A stretch of 64,000 nt of DNA, taken from the NCBI GenBank assembly GCA_018268375.1, contig JAFDWS010000002.1, positions 248,001-312,000 on the forward strand, given 5' to 3'. The DNA comes from Armatimonadota bacterium. Lineage in GTDB: Bacteria; Armatimonadota; Fimbriimonadia; Fimbriimonadales; Fimbriimonadaceae. Under the pieces are notes generated by a model. The model saw only the letters and a program-made list of their open reading frames with translations. It did not search any database and had not been told where the DNA came from. Position 1 is the first letter of the stretch. Each line of letters opens with the position of its first letter. The translations under genes and the position numbers were made by a program. Below are positions 47,398 through 55,373 of the stretch, piece by piece.

Positions 47398-48057
47398 TCA
47401 CACGCCGTTGTTTTGTTTACCATGTACTTTCAGGCCCCGGACCCCGAGCGTGGCAATGTCAGGAAAACCAGTGAGCAACACTCCGCCCTTGACTACACGA
47501 CCCTCGAAAAACTGCCCAATGGTCAACGCGGACTCGTCCAACAACTCACGTCCACGGCCCGGACGTTCGTTCCACAACAAACGCTGGTTGGTCGAACCTA
47601 ACAACCCGTGCACAGCACGCAACTCTCTTACATACCGGCCTGACACCGCAACGTCTATATAAGGAAGACAAGCGGAGCACTCAGGAGACGCCTCGATTTC
47701 TTCGACCTCGTGACCCGTGAACACCAACACTCCTAACGGCAACCGCGCATCGAGCCCTCCAGCTGGATGTAGACACTCCAACACTGCAAGCAAAGCCTCT
47801 GGCTGCGACATGGGTTCGCCGCCACTGAAAGTCACACCGTCACAACCTGACGACAATATGCGCTCCGCCAAGTCATTCGGCTCGACGAGCCCGGCGTCAA
47901 TGTCGGCCCAAGTCTCAGGATTGTAGCAGCCCTTACAACCGTGAGGACAGCCCTGGAACCACACTACATAACGAGAGCCAGGGCCGTTCGCAGTGGAACC
48001 AGCCAACTCGTGACGCACGTTGGCGAGCGGAGCGCCGGCATGCGACCAACGTTTCAA
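47398..48057 (-). CDS. NrdG-like anaerobic ribonucleotide reductase activase (radical SAM)
   Basis: 219 aa. ANGPGSRYVVWFQGCPHGCK and GCYNPETW contain C-x3-C-x2-C binding a 4Fe-4S cluster with SAM, and G-P-G-x-R plus the P-E-T-W segment match NrdG. DGVTFSGGEPMSQPEALLAV (G-G-E) binds SAM. NrdG makes the glycyl radical on NrdD. No nrdD is in the window. Start TTG 48057 overlaps the TGA of a tiny gene (TTGA). Confidence 0.8.
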   Translation of the reverse strand: MKRWSHAGAPLANVRHELAGSTANGPGSRYVVWFQGCPHGCKGCYNPETWADIDAGLVEPNDLAERILSSGCDGVTFSGGEPMSQPEALLAVLECLHPAGGLDARLPLGVLVFTGHEVEEIEASPECSACLPYIDVAVSGRYVRELRAVHGLLGSTNQRLLWNERPGRGRELLDESALTIGQFFEGRVVKGGVLLTGFPDIATLGVRGLKVHGKQNNGV

Positions 48058-48167
48058 GGCAACCCGTACCACCTGCGGAACTCTGCGCGCTTGGCAGCGC
48101 TCGAAAAACTCGAAGCGGCCCAACACACACCGGTCGCGAAAACAGCCAGAAAAAGGATGCGTGCCAT
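48054..48167 (-). CDS. small membrane or secreted peptide, 37 aa
   Basis: MARILFLAVFATGVCWAASS is an N-terminal hydrophobic stretch resembling a signal peptide or membrane anchor, followed by basic FSSAAKRAEFRRWYGLP. Its TGA overlaps the TTG start of the NrdG-like gene. Function unknown. Confidence 0.5.
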   Translation of the reverse strand: MARILFLAVFATGVCWAASSFSSAAKRAEFRRWYGLP

Positions 48168-48195
48168 ATCACGCTTCTACATACAAACAAACATA

Positions 48196-48214
48196 GGGCG
48201 GAACAAGTCCGCCC
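48196..48214 (-). terminator. intrinsic terminator
   Basis: Minus-strand stem GGGCGGA/TCCGCCC, loop CTTGT, then TATGTTTGTTTG. Confidence 0.65.
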
Positions 48215-48249
48215 ATCAGCCGGCCGCCGGACAGCGACCAAAAGACATC

Positions 48250-48321
48250 TTACCTCTTGCGCTTGCCAAGGACGTAACCGACCGCCCCGGCTGCAGCGAG
48301 CAACAGAACACTCGTCAACAT
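48250..48321 (-). CDS. tiny membrane peptide, 23 aa
   Basis: Reads MLTSVLLLAAAGAVGYVLGK then RKR: one hydrophobic helix and a basic tail, like other single-helix phage peptides. ATG shares a base with the upstream TGA (TGATG). Plausible but too short for certainty. Confidence 0.45.
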   Translation of the reverse strand: MLTSVLLLAAAGAVGYVLGKRKR

Positions 48322-48605
48322 CACTCGTCACCTCCTTCGATTTTTTGAGCCGAACCAAGCACCTCGGCCGCGTTCAGCCCCAACCCCGCGCACAACGCCT
48401 GCAACAAAGCCGGCTCGACTTTTTTCGAATCGTCACCAATGCACGTCCCGTAATAGACCAAAGTCCTACCAGTGTCCCGGTGAGTGAGGCACTCGTGACC
48501 CGGAACCATCAATTTGCACAGCTCGAGATTCTTGGCCGCGGAAACCTCGTCGTCACCATCGGCCACGTAAGTCGTCATCCCGTCAAACTCACTGACGACC
48601 GTCAC
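48321..48605 (-). CDS. hypothetical protein, 94 aa
   Basis: Start GTG 48605 (VTVVSEFDGMTTYVADGDDE) overlaps the HAD gene's TGA as GTGA, which favours it over an upstream in-frame start. Contains LMVPGHECLTHRDTGRTLVY. Function unknown. Confidence 0.6.
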   Translation of the reverse strand: MTVVSEFDGMTTYVADGDDEVSAAKNLELCKLMVPGHECLTHRDTGRTLVYYGTCIGDDSKKVEPALLQALCAGLGLNAAEVLGSAQKIEGGDE

Positions 48606-49345
48606 TTCGCACTCCCTATAGAACGAGGGTCGCCAGCCGGAGTCAGACAGTCCACCGAAGACCAAACAACACGGAACGAGTCGAAGCCCATCCCATCGTA
48701 CGTCTCGATAATCTCAGGATGGTCGTCGACCGCAAAAGCAACGTCGCACCAAGAACACAAACGCTCCATGGCGTGCTTCTTGTAACGCGACGGAGAGAAC
48801 AACTCGTCCTTGCTCTTGACAGGCAACGTCCAAAGACCCCGGTCGGTGTCGAAGAAAACATCGCCGTCACTGTGCTCGGACAATACGTCAGGGTCGTAAC
48901 CCCAACGCACCTTGTCGCGCGGGTCGAGCCAACTGCCGACACCACCAAGCTCGGATTTTCCAAAGTGACGCTCGCGGTGCATCATCAGCAACTCGCCACC
49001 AGTGGCCCAAGGCATGTGAGCGGCCAGCCAAGACTCAGTAGGCCCGCGGCCAACCTCACCACGGGACGTGAGCGCCACCAACGCGTCGACGCGGTAAAGC
49101 TCTGCAAGAGCTTGCACCAACATGACGCCTCGAGAAATCGGCACGTCGCCCTCAGTCGTTTGGCCGTACTCGTAAAAACTGTGCGTGTAGGCCGTGTAGT
49201 CACCGCGGGCCAGAGCGGCAGTGTCGACGTACTTTCGTAAACGTGCGCTGCTGTCGACCACACAACCGTCCAAATCGTAAACGCCGATGCGCTTGCCCAA
49301 CAAGTAACCAGGGCTGTACTGGGGCAGAAGGTTCGCCTCACTCAT
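48602..49345 (-). CDS. HAD-superfamily phosphatase-like protein
   Basis: 247 aa. IGVYDLDGCVVDSS (about 20-33) is motif I (D-x-D-G), with the nucleophile Asp; VALTSRGEVG is motif II (S/T); and FAVDDHPEIIETYDGMGFD is the acidic motif IV (DD). A lysine between them (KKHAMERL or KVRWGYDP) could be motif III. The C-terminal stretch and size recall phage polynucleotide-kinase phosphatase halves or 5'(3')-deoxyribonucleotidases, without a kinase domain. Likely removes phosphates from nucleotides or DNA/RNA ends. Confidence 0.75.
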   Translation of the reverse strand: MSEANLLPQYSPGYLLGKRIGVYDLDGCVVDSSARLRKYVDTAALARGDYTAYTHSFYEYGQTTEGDVPISRGVMLVQALAELYRVDALVALTSRGEVGRGPTESWLAAHMPWATGGELLMMHRERHFGKSELGGVGSWLDPRDKVRWGYDPDVLSEHSDGDVFFDTDRGLWTLPVKSKDELFSPSRYKKHAMERLCSWCDVAFAVDDHPEIIETYDGMGFDSFRVVWSSVDCLTPAGDPRSIGSAK

Positions 49346-49562
49346 CTAAGAGAGTTATCGCGCCCGGTGGTAAAAATGTGTATTCTGGATTCTAGAATTT
49401 AGAACGCACACTGCTCCGCCACAAACGCTTTTTGACACAAAGCTAAAAAGCCATCCACGGCCTGCAGTCGCTGCGCAATGAACGCTTGGTGCGGCCAGCT
49501 TCAGAAAGCACCCTTTTTCGACAGGGTGCTGAAAGCCTAGAAAAGACGTTGGTCGCGTAGCT
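49346..49562. other. intergenic region with a hairpin
   Basis: No gene apparent. AGCACCCT/AGGGTGCT (49507-49530) on the minus strand forms a stem after the next gene's stop, perhaps a terminator, though the T-run is weak. Confidence 0.4.
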
Positions 49563-49829
49563 TCAACAACCGCCAGGGCGGCCATGGTCGGACAAGTCGC
49601 AAGCTGCATGGCGCACTTGCTTGTAGTGGTAGGTCACCTCGTCACCGGTCTTGATGTCGTTGCCACAAACGTCGCACACCAAGTCCTCGTCCAGTTTTCC
49701 AAGAGTCCGGTAGAGGACCCCGAACGCGTGGGACACCATCTGCTTCGCGGCGCAGTCTGGCAACTCCGCAAGCAACAAACGGAACTGCGCGCACAACTCG
49801 TACAGCCGGCCAATGGTGCCTTTGTTCAT
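49563..49829 (-). CDS. hypothetical zinc-ribbon-like protein, 88 aa
   Basis: Starts MNKGTIGRLYELCAQFRLLL. Helical N-terminal half; C-terminal DLVCDVCGNDIKTGDEVTYH then YKQVRHAACD has C-x2-C...H...C, consistent with a zinc site. Last minus-strand gene before the strand switch. Function unknown. Confidence 0.6.
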   Translation of the reverse strand: MNKGTIGRLYELCAQFRLLLAELPDCAAKQMVSHAFGVLYRTLGKLDEDLVCDVCGNDIKTGDEVTYHYKQVRHAACDLSDHGRPGGC

Positions 49830-50264
49830 ACCTACAGTGTACCTAGAACGTTCGTCGCTTGCAAGGTCACTGGGGCGTCATGGCCGCAAACCGGTCGAGT
49901 CTTCCGATAAAACGACCAAACGACCAACACCCCACAAACCCCCACAGCAACAAAAAACGTACTTGTACCTACTTAGTATTGTTTACCGAGTGTTTAGCTT
50001 CGCGGTTTTTATGCCCTAGGATGCAATTTGTTTACACGTATTTTCGTGCATGGTGGCCGTCTTTCCACAATCTCCCACCGGTGTACCACTTACTACCACC
50101 GGGTCCCACCGTCGTTTTTGCCTCTGGGGCCGCACTGTTTCGTGCGACGGTGTTTTTCACTGTGTCATACGAGGGCCCGCGAGGGACTGGGTGCGGGGCC
50201 TTGCGCAAGGGAGTGCAAGACTTGCTGGAATTATGGCACAAAAATGGGTGTCACCGTACTTTTT

Positions 50265-50292
50265 CCCGGGGATTTTTTGGTTTCTTGAACCT
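50265..50292 (+). repeat. 28-bp direct repeat, copy 1
   Basis: Begins CCCGGGGATTTTTTGGTTTC and ends TTGAACCT; nearly identical to 50392-50419 apart from one indel each side of the T-run. Confidence 0.8.
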
Positions 50293-50391
50293 ACTGTTAT
50301 ATTTTTGTCATAGCGTTTGAACCTACGGCACCAACGGCCGGCAGTCCTTTCGCCCCCAAACGGTGTGCAAAAAGGCGTTCCGTGTTTTTCA

Positions 50392-50419
50392 CCGGGGGAT
50401 TTTTTGTTTCGGTGAACCT
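50392..50419 (+). repeat. 28-bp direct repeat, copy 2
   Basis: Begins CCGGGGGATTTTTTGTTTCG and ends GTGAACCT, followed by GGTGTCATACGGTGTCATA, two adjacent GTCATA boxes. Confidence 0.8.
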
Positions 50420-50485
50420 GGTGTCATACGGTGTCATATTTTTGGGTGTTCTTCTGGCATGTAAGGTGATGGGTAAAATACGCAC

Positions 50486-51313
50486 ATGGACAGTCCGGAC
50501 GTTGACGGCACAAGCCTCGCAGACACCGATGTGCTATCTGCCCGCCTTTCAAGTTTTGCGTTCGCGAAACGTTTGATGGAGGACTGTCGCGTGTCCTGTG
50601 TGCCTCTTGACGAGCTTTCTCGTTTTGACGCCCTCATCGGTCTTGCTGGTGCCTATCCTTTCTCTTGTTTCACCCGTTGTGAAGACCCTGAGGTCAAAGC
50701 CGCCAGTCACATGACGTGTTCCAACAGTCGCTATGCCCACCCACTGAACACCGACCGTTTCACGGTGACCCAGGCTTGTAGGTGGCTTGTCGGGCATTCC
50801 CACTTTGGTGTGTTGGTCAACGGCCTGACTACGTTAGTGGCAGAAAGTTTATTGATGCAGCTGCTCTGCCATTATAAGCCTCGGGTGTTGCGCATGACCA
50901 AAGATGAAGAGGCCTACCGTCAAAGTTGGCACTTGGTGTTCAGTGCGGCAGCGACGGTTGTCAATCCTCCGGCCTACCATTGTTCTTTCGAGGCACCCTT
51001 GTGCCGCAAACAGTTGTTGCCTTCTTGGTTTCCGGTCAAATGTGACTACGTGTGCGTGCGTTTCCCCGCAGGGAGCCAAGTGTCGACTTCTGGCCTGCAG
51101 TTTGGTTGTGCACCTGTGTTCGAAGAGTCTGACGGTGTCTTAGCGCTTGCCGGGTTGGACTGTACTCTGTCTGGTAAGGCAGTGGCTTATTTGCCTGGTG
51201 TCCCTGAGATAGTTTGTTTCAAGCCTGCGCGTGTCCGTCGTGCGAATGCTAAAAAGAAGCTTGTCGGGTCGGCGGAGAAAGTGCGTGTGTCCACTCTTGA
51301 CTCTGTGCTTTGA
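50486..51313 (+). CDS. LDSxL-family protein 1, 275 aa
   Basis: First of the plus-strand array and the largest. Starts MDSPDVDGTSLADTDVLSAR. Cysteine- and aromatic-rich. Internal GLTTLVAESLLMQLLCHYKP looks helical. The C-terminus VRVSTLDSVL carries the shared S-x-L-D-S-V-L signature (no tail after it). A bidirectional terminator follows. Function unknown. Confidence 0.75.
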   Translation: MDSPDVDGTSLADTDVLSARLSSFAFAKRLMEDCRVSCVPLDELSRFDALIGLAGAYPFSCFTRCEDPEVKAASHMTCSNSRYAHPLNTDRFTVTQACRWLVGHSHFGVLVNGLTTLVAESLLMQLLCHYKPRVLRMTKDEEAYRQSWHLVFSAAATVVNPPAYHCSFEAPLCRKQLLPSWFPVKCDYVCVRFPAGSQVSTSGLQFGCAPVFEESDGVLALAGLDCTLSGKAVAYLPGVPEIVCFKPARVRRANAKKKLVGSAEKVRVSTLDSVL

Positions 51314-51326
51314 CGTTTGGTCTGTC

Positions 51327-51360
51327 AAGGGCCAGGATTCCTCTTTGAATCTTGGCCCTT
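51327..51360. terminator. bidirectional terminator between convergent genes
   Basis: Fourteen-pair stem AAGGGCCAGGATTC/GAATCTTGGCCCTT with one G-U pair and loop CTCTTT. It separates the plus-strand gene from the leftward SGNH hydrolase. Confidence 0.85.
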
Positions 51361-51371
51361 GGGTTCTGTGT

Positions 51372-52121
51372 TCAGCGCCAAGGCCAGACGTCGATTGGTG
51401 AGATTGTGCCTCCCCAACCGGTGCTACCCATGGTCATCTTTCTTGCGTAGAAGTTTCCGAGCAGGTCGTACCCATAGTTGTTCAGGTGGACGCCGTACAC
51501 GTCGTGTGTGCCTGGGACGTTGAACAGGTAGCTCAGTGCGTCGATGAACACGACTTGTCTGCCTTGTGCCTTGTAGTACGGGACGAGTTGCCTGATGGCG
51601 GCGTCTTGTCGCGTGACCTTGGTCATGACGTAGTTGTTATGGTCTTCTTCTGCGAAGACGTTGCTCCAATAGACCTTCACGTTCGGTGTGACGGCGAACA
51701 GGCTGTCCATGAGTGCTTTGTACTTTTGGTACGCGTCCGACCAGTCCCACGGGTCGTTCTGTCCGATGAGCAGCAGTACGGTGTCGGGTTGGTGCTGTTG
51801 CGCCCAATCGGCGAGGCACCCTCTGCCGTCGCGGCCGACTGTGACGTCGTTGGTCGTCCAACCTCCGTTGCCTTCGTGCCATTGTTTGTCGGTGTTGTGG
51901 AGCGGTCCGGACGACGTTGCGTTGTTGCCCACCATGGTGTAGGTGATGTGTGCCCGGTCGAAGAAGTTCGTGAGTGCGACTCTGTACCCGCCTCCCCTTG
52001 TGTTTTCTCCGGCCCCGTCGGTGAGCGAGTCTCCGACGCACATGAGTTTTCCGAACCCTGCGTGTGTCAGTGCCGCTGTCGTCAATATGAATATCGTTGT
52101 AAGGAGTCTAAAAATCCTCAT
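51372..52121 (-). CDS. exported SGNH/GDSL-family hydrolase
   Basis: 249 aa with signal peptide MRIFRLLTTIFILTTAALTH (cleaved after THA). GKLMCVGDSLTDGAGENTRG contains the GDSL block with nucleophilic Ser; GGG (oxyanion Gly), LLLIGQNDPWD (G-x-N-D block III), and VYGVHLNNYGYDLLG, D-x-x-H block V with catalytic His, are present. These hydrolyse esters, often acetyl groups of polysaccharide or lipid, outside the cytoplasm. A TATACT box lies at about 52127-52132. Substrate may be host envelope glycans. Confidence 0.85.
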   Translation of the reverse strand: MRIFRLLTTIFILTTAALTHAGFGKLMCVGDSLTDGAGENTRGGGYRVALTNFFDRAHITYTMVGNNATSSGPLHNTDKQWHEGNGGWTTNDVTVGRDGRGCLADWAQQHQPDTVLLLIGQNDPWDWSDAYQKYKALMDSLFAVTPNVKVYWSNVFAEEDHNNYVMTKVTRQDAAIRQLVPYYKAQGRQVVFIDALSYLFNVPGTHDVYGVHLNNYGYDLLGNFYARKMTMGSTGWGGTISPIDVWPWR

Positions 52122-52163
52122 ATGCCGAGTATACCGTTGTTTTGTTGTGCGATAATAAGCACG

Positions 52164-52277
52164 ATGGACAAGCAAGTGTTATGGCCACGGGTCAAAAGTT
52201 GTTGGAGCTGCGCCTCTACGTTTCTCGCGCTCGTCGGCCTGCTGGTGTTGCTCCAGGCAATGTGCGCCCACCGATAA
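52164..52277 (+). CDS. small membrane protein, 37 aa
   Basis: Reads MDKQVLWPRVKSCWSCASTF then LALVGLLVLLQAMCAHR: a cytoplasmic or periplasmic start followed by one transmembrane helix. An extended -10-like TGCGATAAT lies just upstream. TAATG overlap joins it to the next gene. Function unknown. Confidence 0.55.
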   Translation: MDKQVLWPRVKSCWSCASTFLALVGLLVLLQAMCAHR

Positions 52278-52756
52278 TGGCAAAGTCAGCTGTAGACTCG
52301 TGGCAGTTCGTGCACACGTCCTTTTGTGACTTGTTGTTGTCCAAGGTCAAACCTTGGACGACGTGCACTGCCCGTCGAGACCCTTCAAAAATCGCTACAG
52401 GCGACTTGGTGTCCTTGCACTTTTACAGCCTTGGCGTCCGATATCACGTCTACAAGGCTCCTGAGGCCACTGTGCCTTTGGAGGGCGACCTGGCGCACTG
52501 TCCCAAGGGTTGGTCGTTGACGTCCGTGCGGCACGTCCACATGACTCCTAAGTACCCCGGCCATCCTTTCGACCCGACCGAGTTCTTAGGTGGTTGCCAA
52601 GAGTGTCAAATGTGGTGCGACGACGGTCGTCACGTCTGGATTCTTGCCAAAGCGGTGGCGTATCCCGACGACCAGCACGTGTTGTGCCATCTTGTGTTCT
52701 ACTGCTTCGTGCGCAAAGAGGGCACGGGTTCGTTGCTCGACTCTGTGGTCACGTGA
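52277..52756 (+). CDS. LDSxL-family protein 2, 159 aa
   Basis: Start ATG 52277 overlaps the TAA of the membrane peptide gene. Reads MAKSAVDSWQFVHTSFCDLL; central HFYSLGVRYHVYKAPEATVP; CQECQMWCDDGRHVWILAKA; C-terminus LVFYCFVRKEGTGSLLDSVV. The final strand plus SLLDSV shows the array signature. Function unknown. Confidence 0.7.
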   Translation: MAKSAVDSWQFVHTSFCDLLLSKVKPWTTCTARRDPSKIATGDLVSLHFYSLGVRYHVYKAPEATVPLEGDLAHCPKGWSLTSVRHVHMTPKYPGHPFDPTEFLGGCQECQMWCDDGRHVWILAKAVAYPDDQHVLCHLVFYCFVRKEGTGSLLDSVVT

Positions 52757-52866
52757 ATTTTGTGTGCCGCGGCGAGGACCAAGGCCAACAGCAACACTAT
52801 TCCGCAAGCTATGGCGCGGCCGGTCTGTTGTTCGCGCAGTTCTTTGCGCCATTGTTCTTTCGTCAT
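52699..52866 (-). CDS. small single-helix membrane protein, 55 aa
   Basis: Reads MTKEQWRKELREQQTGRAIA then CGIVLLLALVLAAAHKIHVT: a charged N-terminus and one transmembrane helix. Its 3' end overlaps, antisense, the final 58 bases of LDSxL protein 2. An upstream in-frame GTG at 52980 is possible. The overlap lowers confidence. Confidence 0.45.
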   Translation of the reverse strand: MTKEQWRKELREQQTGRAIACGIVLLLALVLAAAHKIHVTTESSNEPVPSLRTKQ

Positions 52867-53146
52867 AGTGGGATAGTACCCGGTACCGGCTTGACGGTGT
52901 GTGGGAGAGAGTTTTACCCCCGTATTGCGCCCCGGGTTTGGACGCTCGGCCACAGCAGTGCGGTCTGCTAGTCCCGCCACACCAGCGAACCTAGGTTTTT
53001 CCGGCTCGAGTAGGTCGCCCCTGCCGGCACTGGTGCTTACGTCGCGCGTCTCGGGGACGATTAGGCGGATTGTGTACCGCTCGTCCGGCTTTCGCCCTTA
53101 TGTTCACGTCCTTCCGCGCGCCGCCTTTTGAGAATACCCCAAGTTT
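52867..53146. other. intergenic region
   Basis: No gene with good support; the minus strand is open for about 130 codons leading into the 55-aa gene, but no ATG is available before 52866. The sequence holds a possible leader for the plus-strand gene at 53147. Confidence 0.35.
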
Positions 53147-53590
53147 GTGCCACAATACTTTGTGACCGAAAAACAACAAACTTGGTTGGGTTGTTTGTCC
53201 GCGGCCTTGTTCTGGGGCGTGGTGCTTTTTGTGCCCGTGTCTTGTCAAGAGTACATGGAGGCGCAATACCGTCCCAAGGAGGCCACAGTGCGTCGGGTCT
53301 CACGTGTGTTCATGCACGAGCCCAACAATTACACTTTATGGTCGGTGACGGATGGCGCGGTGTCCGAAGTGACTGTTTCGGCAAGCACTGTGCGCATTGT
53401 CCTTGACGGTGGCGACGACCCATGGGCATGGTTCTCGTACACTGCCTGGCGCGACGACGTGTGGCCGAAGGCCAAATATTACGGTCACGCCGACAAACTG
53501 GTTCTGCACTTGTCGTCTGTGCGGTCTGTGGAAGGCGGTGGTTGGGACCACGGTAAGTTCGGTCGGGGTGCGACGACCGTCGTGCAATGA
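53147..53590 (+). CDS. membrane-anchored hypothetical protein, 147 aa
   Basis: GTG start (reading MPQYFVTEKQQTWLGCLSAA), then ALFWGVVLFVPVSCQEYMEA: one N-terminal transmembrane helix and an exported soluble part with alternating strands (VSASTVRIVLDGGDDPWAWF). ATGA overlap with the next gene. It lacks the C-terminal LDSxL motif. Function unknown. Confidence 0.65.
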   Translation: MPQYFVTEKQQTWLGCLSAALFWGVVLFVPVSCQEYMEAQYRPKEATVRRVSRVFMHEPNNYTLWSVTDGAVSEVTVSASTVRIVLDGGDDPWAWFSYTAWRDDVWPKAKYYGHADKLVLHLSSVRSVEGGGWDHGKFGRGATTVVQ

Positions 53591-54063
53591 AAGAAGTCTT
53601 CAGTGTGGACTGGGAACAGGTCTGGCTCGACCTTGGCAGTACCGAAGACGTTTGCCGCGCCGACCCCGCGTGCCTTCAGTTCCTGGAGCTGCCAGAACGT
53701 TTTGGTGTCACCAACGTTGAAGAACGGCCAGAGCTGTGTGGCCTTGCAAAATACCCACCGAAGGAATGGAGGATTTCACGCATCGTCTTAGTGCACACCC
53801 GGCGCAGCAAACGGGCTGACACCTCCAGTGTGGCACAGTCTTGTCGCAACTGTGCCATATGGGACAAGTCGCGCCATGGCGTTTGCGTCCTGGCCGGCGC
53901 GTTCACGACACCCGTCGTGCTCGACGACAGTCAAGAGTTCTCTTTTCTGTTCTGTTGCTTTGCCCCGGCCTTGTGGACAGGCTCGTTGCTCGACAGCATG
54001 CTACCAACCCCTTTGGTCGTCGAGAACGAGGTCGAGCAGGCTGTTGCCCGCCCAAGGCTCTAG
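53587..54063 (+). CDS. LDSxL-family protein 3, 158 aa
   Basis: Starts MKEVFSVDWEQVWLDLGSTE. SCRNCAIWDKSRHGVCVLAG holds Cys/Trp residues in the usual place; FSFLFCCFAPALWTGSLLDS then MLPTPLVVENEVEQAVARPR: the signature SLLDSML is followed by an extra tail of about 18 residues. This end overlaps, antisense, the gene at 54001-54546. Function unknown. Confidence 0.65.
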   Translation: MKEVFSVDWEQVWLDLGSTEDVCRADPACLQFLELPERFGVTNVEERPELCGLAKYPPKEWRISRIVLVHTRRSKRADTSSVAQSCRNCAIWDKSRHGVCVLAGAFTTPVVLDDSQEFSFLFCCFAPALWTGSLLDSMLPTPLVVENEVEQAVARPRL

Positions 54064-54546
54064 GCTCGGGTCGAACTCTATCGCTGTGACTGCGTTTTTC
54101 CTCAAGAACGCCATTCCTTGTTCGTTCCCGCGTTCCACGTACACTCCTGTGTACTCCGGTGGCAAAAGGACGTAGACTGTGTCTCTTGGGCACAAGCTCG
54201 TCCGGCACACACGCAGTGTGGACAGGTCTGACGTAACGGGCACGGTTTGGTCAGTGTGCACCAAAAGTTGGACACCTAGTCTGCCGCGCATTTTTTCGGC
54301 CGCGTTTTTCAGGTGGGTGCCTGTGAGCCTGCGGACTTTCGCCTTGTGCCCCATGAGTCTCACTGTAAGTTGGAGTGCTTCCATGAACGTTTCGTCCGAC
54401 ATGAATTGTTGCAATGGGACCTTGAACACTTCAGTGTAGACTTGTGTGGACTTCACCCTGCCGTTTTTGGCGTACACTGCCACAGGGTTGCGCTCCATAG
54501 GGTATTCAGGCACTTTCATCTGGTCTAGACAGTCGTGCATCAGCAT
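54001..54546 (-). CDS. DTVYVL-family protein A, 181 aa
   Basis: Start ATG 54546 gives 181 aa, matching paralogs B (186 aa) and C (179 aa). The shared core CPRDTVYVLLPPEYTGVYVE and MAFLRKNAVTAIEF recur in those. The C-terminus AGNSLLDLVLDDQRGW also has an LLDLVL end, like the plus-strand family. First part contains MKVPEYPMERNPVAVYAKNG, and LTGTHLKNAAEKMRGRLGVQ is helical. Function unknown. Confidence 0.7.
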   Translation of the reverse strand: MLMHDCLDQMKVPEYPMERNPVAVYAKNGRVKSTQVYTEVFKVPLQQFMSDETFMEALQLTVRLMGHKAKVRRLTGTHLKNAAEKMRGRLGVQLLVHTDQTVPVTSDLSTLRVCRTSLCPRDTVYVLLPPEYTGVYVERGNEQGMAFLRKNAVTAIEFDPSLEPWAGNSLLDLVLDDQRGW

Positions 54547-54594
54547 TTGTTGACAAAGCACGGCTTGATTATGCCACGAGGGTAGAATACCAAC

Positions 54595-54960
54595 GTGGCG
54601 GATTACGTGCTCTTTGAAGAAGACGTGCGCGCGTTGATGGCCCGCAGAAGGCGGCCGTTGCCTTACACGTGGTTCAACACTTGGTTGTTCTCGCCCATCA
54701 CCATCAAAAGGCTCGAACACGTGGACGACTTGTGCGGCCTGGCGCGGCTTTGTGCGCCCGGTTCTTGGCTGGACGGTGACTGTGGCATTGGCACCGAAGA
54801 GCGTTTGCGGTCTTACTCTGTGAAGTTTGAGTCGCTATACGGCTCGTTGTGCTGGACGACCGACTACAAACGCGGGATTCCAGACCACGTGCTGGAGTTC
54901 ATGCTTTTCGCGCTCCGGCGGCCGGAGTCGACCATGGACTATTGTCTGGAGGTGTTATGA
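54595..54960 (+). CDS. LDSxL-family protein 4, 121 aa
   Basis: GTG start (reading MADYVLFEEDVRALMARRRR) with a basic N-terminus. C-terminus MLFALRRPESTMDYCLEVL has an S-x-M-D-x-x-L form of the signature. Its last codons (CTGGAGGTGTTATGA) provide GGAGG for the next gene, whose ATG overlaps its TGA. Function unknown. Confidence 0.65.
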   Translation: MADYVLFEEDVRALMARRRRPLPYTWFNTWLFSPITIKRLEHVDDLCGLARLCAPGSWLDGDCGIGTEERLRSYSVKFESLYGSLCWTTDYKRGIPDHVLEFMLFALRRPESTMDYCLEVL

Positions 54961-55373
54961 CGTACGAAAAACTTGACGACACGAAGTTCAAGGGACCTTT
55001 GGACATTGAAAGACGCCTGGGGTTTGGTCATTTTGACCGGCCGCAAATAGACAAGTGCGAAATTCGTTTAGTCTGGGAAAACCATACGGAGATTTATCTT
55101 CTTGAAAACCTTGTGTACGGAGGCGACTCGGAAAAGAACAAACTCCTTTTGCGGCGTTGCCGACTGTGGGAAGTTTTTGTGCGGGCCCGCTACAAGGATG
55201 TACACGGTAAGTCGGTGGTGGCAAGCGCAAAACACTCTTTTGACACTTTTGGGTTTTGGCACTGTGAAAACTTTGAGTTGTTTTCCAAGACTGTATTGCG
55301 GTTCATGTTGGACGTGGTGTCAGTGTCCACATCGGCTTTAGACGCTTGCTTGCGAGACCCAGTATGGCGATAA
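54957..55373 (+). CDS. LDSxL-family protein 5, 138 aa
   Basis: Starts MTYEKLDDTKFKGPLDIERR. Central CEIRLVWENHTEIYLLENLV and GFWHCENFELFSKTVLRFML align plainly with protein 6: W/F-x-C-E-x-F-E-L-F-x-x-x-V-L-x-F-M. End: VSTSALDACLRDPVWR, a diverged signature. Start overlaps the preceding stop (ATGA). Function unknown. Confidence 0.7.
   Translation: MTYEKLDDTKFKGPLDIERRLGFGHFDRPQIDKCEIRLVWENHTEIYLLENLVYGGDSEKNKLLLRRCRLWEVFVRARYKDVHGKSVVASAKHSFDTFGFWHCENFELFSKTVLRFMLDVVSVSTSALDACLRDPVWR

Larger units (their letters stand above)
49830..50485. other. strand-switch region with direct repeats and GTCATA boxes
   Basis: 656 bases without a credible gene, between the leftward block and the plus-strand array. 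Two long direct repeats (50265-50292 and 50392-50419; CCGGGG(G)ATTTTTTG... ending TGAACCT) and four GTCATA boxes (about 50165, 50304, 50423, 50433) stand out, along with AT-rich tracts. A TAAAAT box sits seven bases before the first plus-strand ATG. Such features suit a divergent control region or origin. Confidence 0.5.

Noticed and set aside
52901..53131. 76-codon plus-strand frame
   Set aside because: Serine/arginine-rich shadow-like composition, no start signal and opposite to an open minus frame; not supportable.
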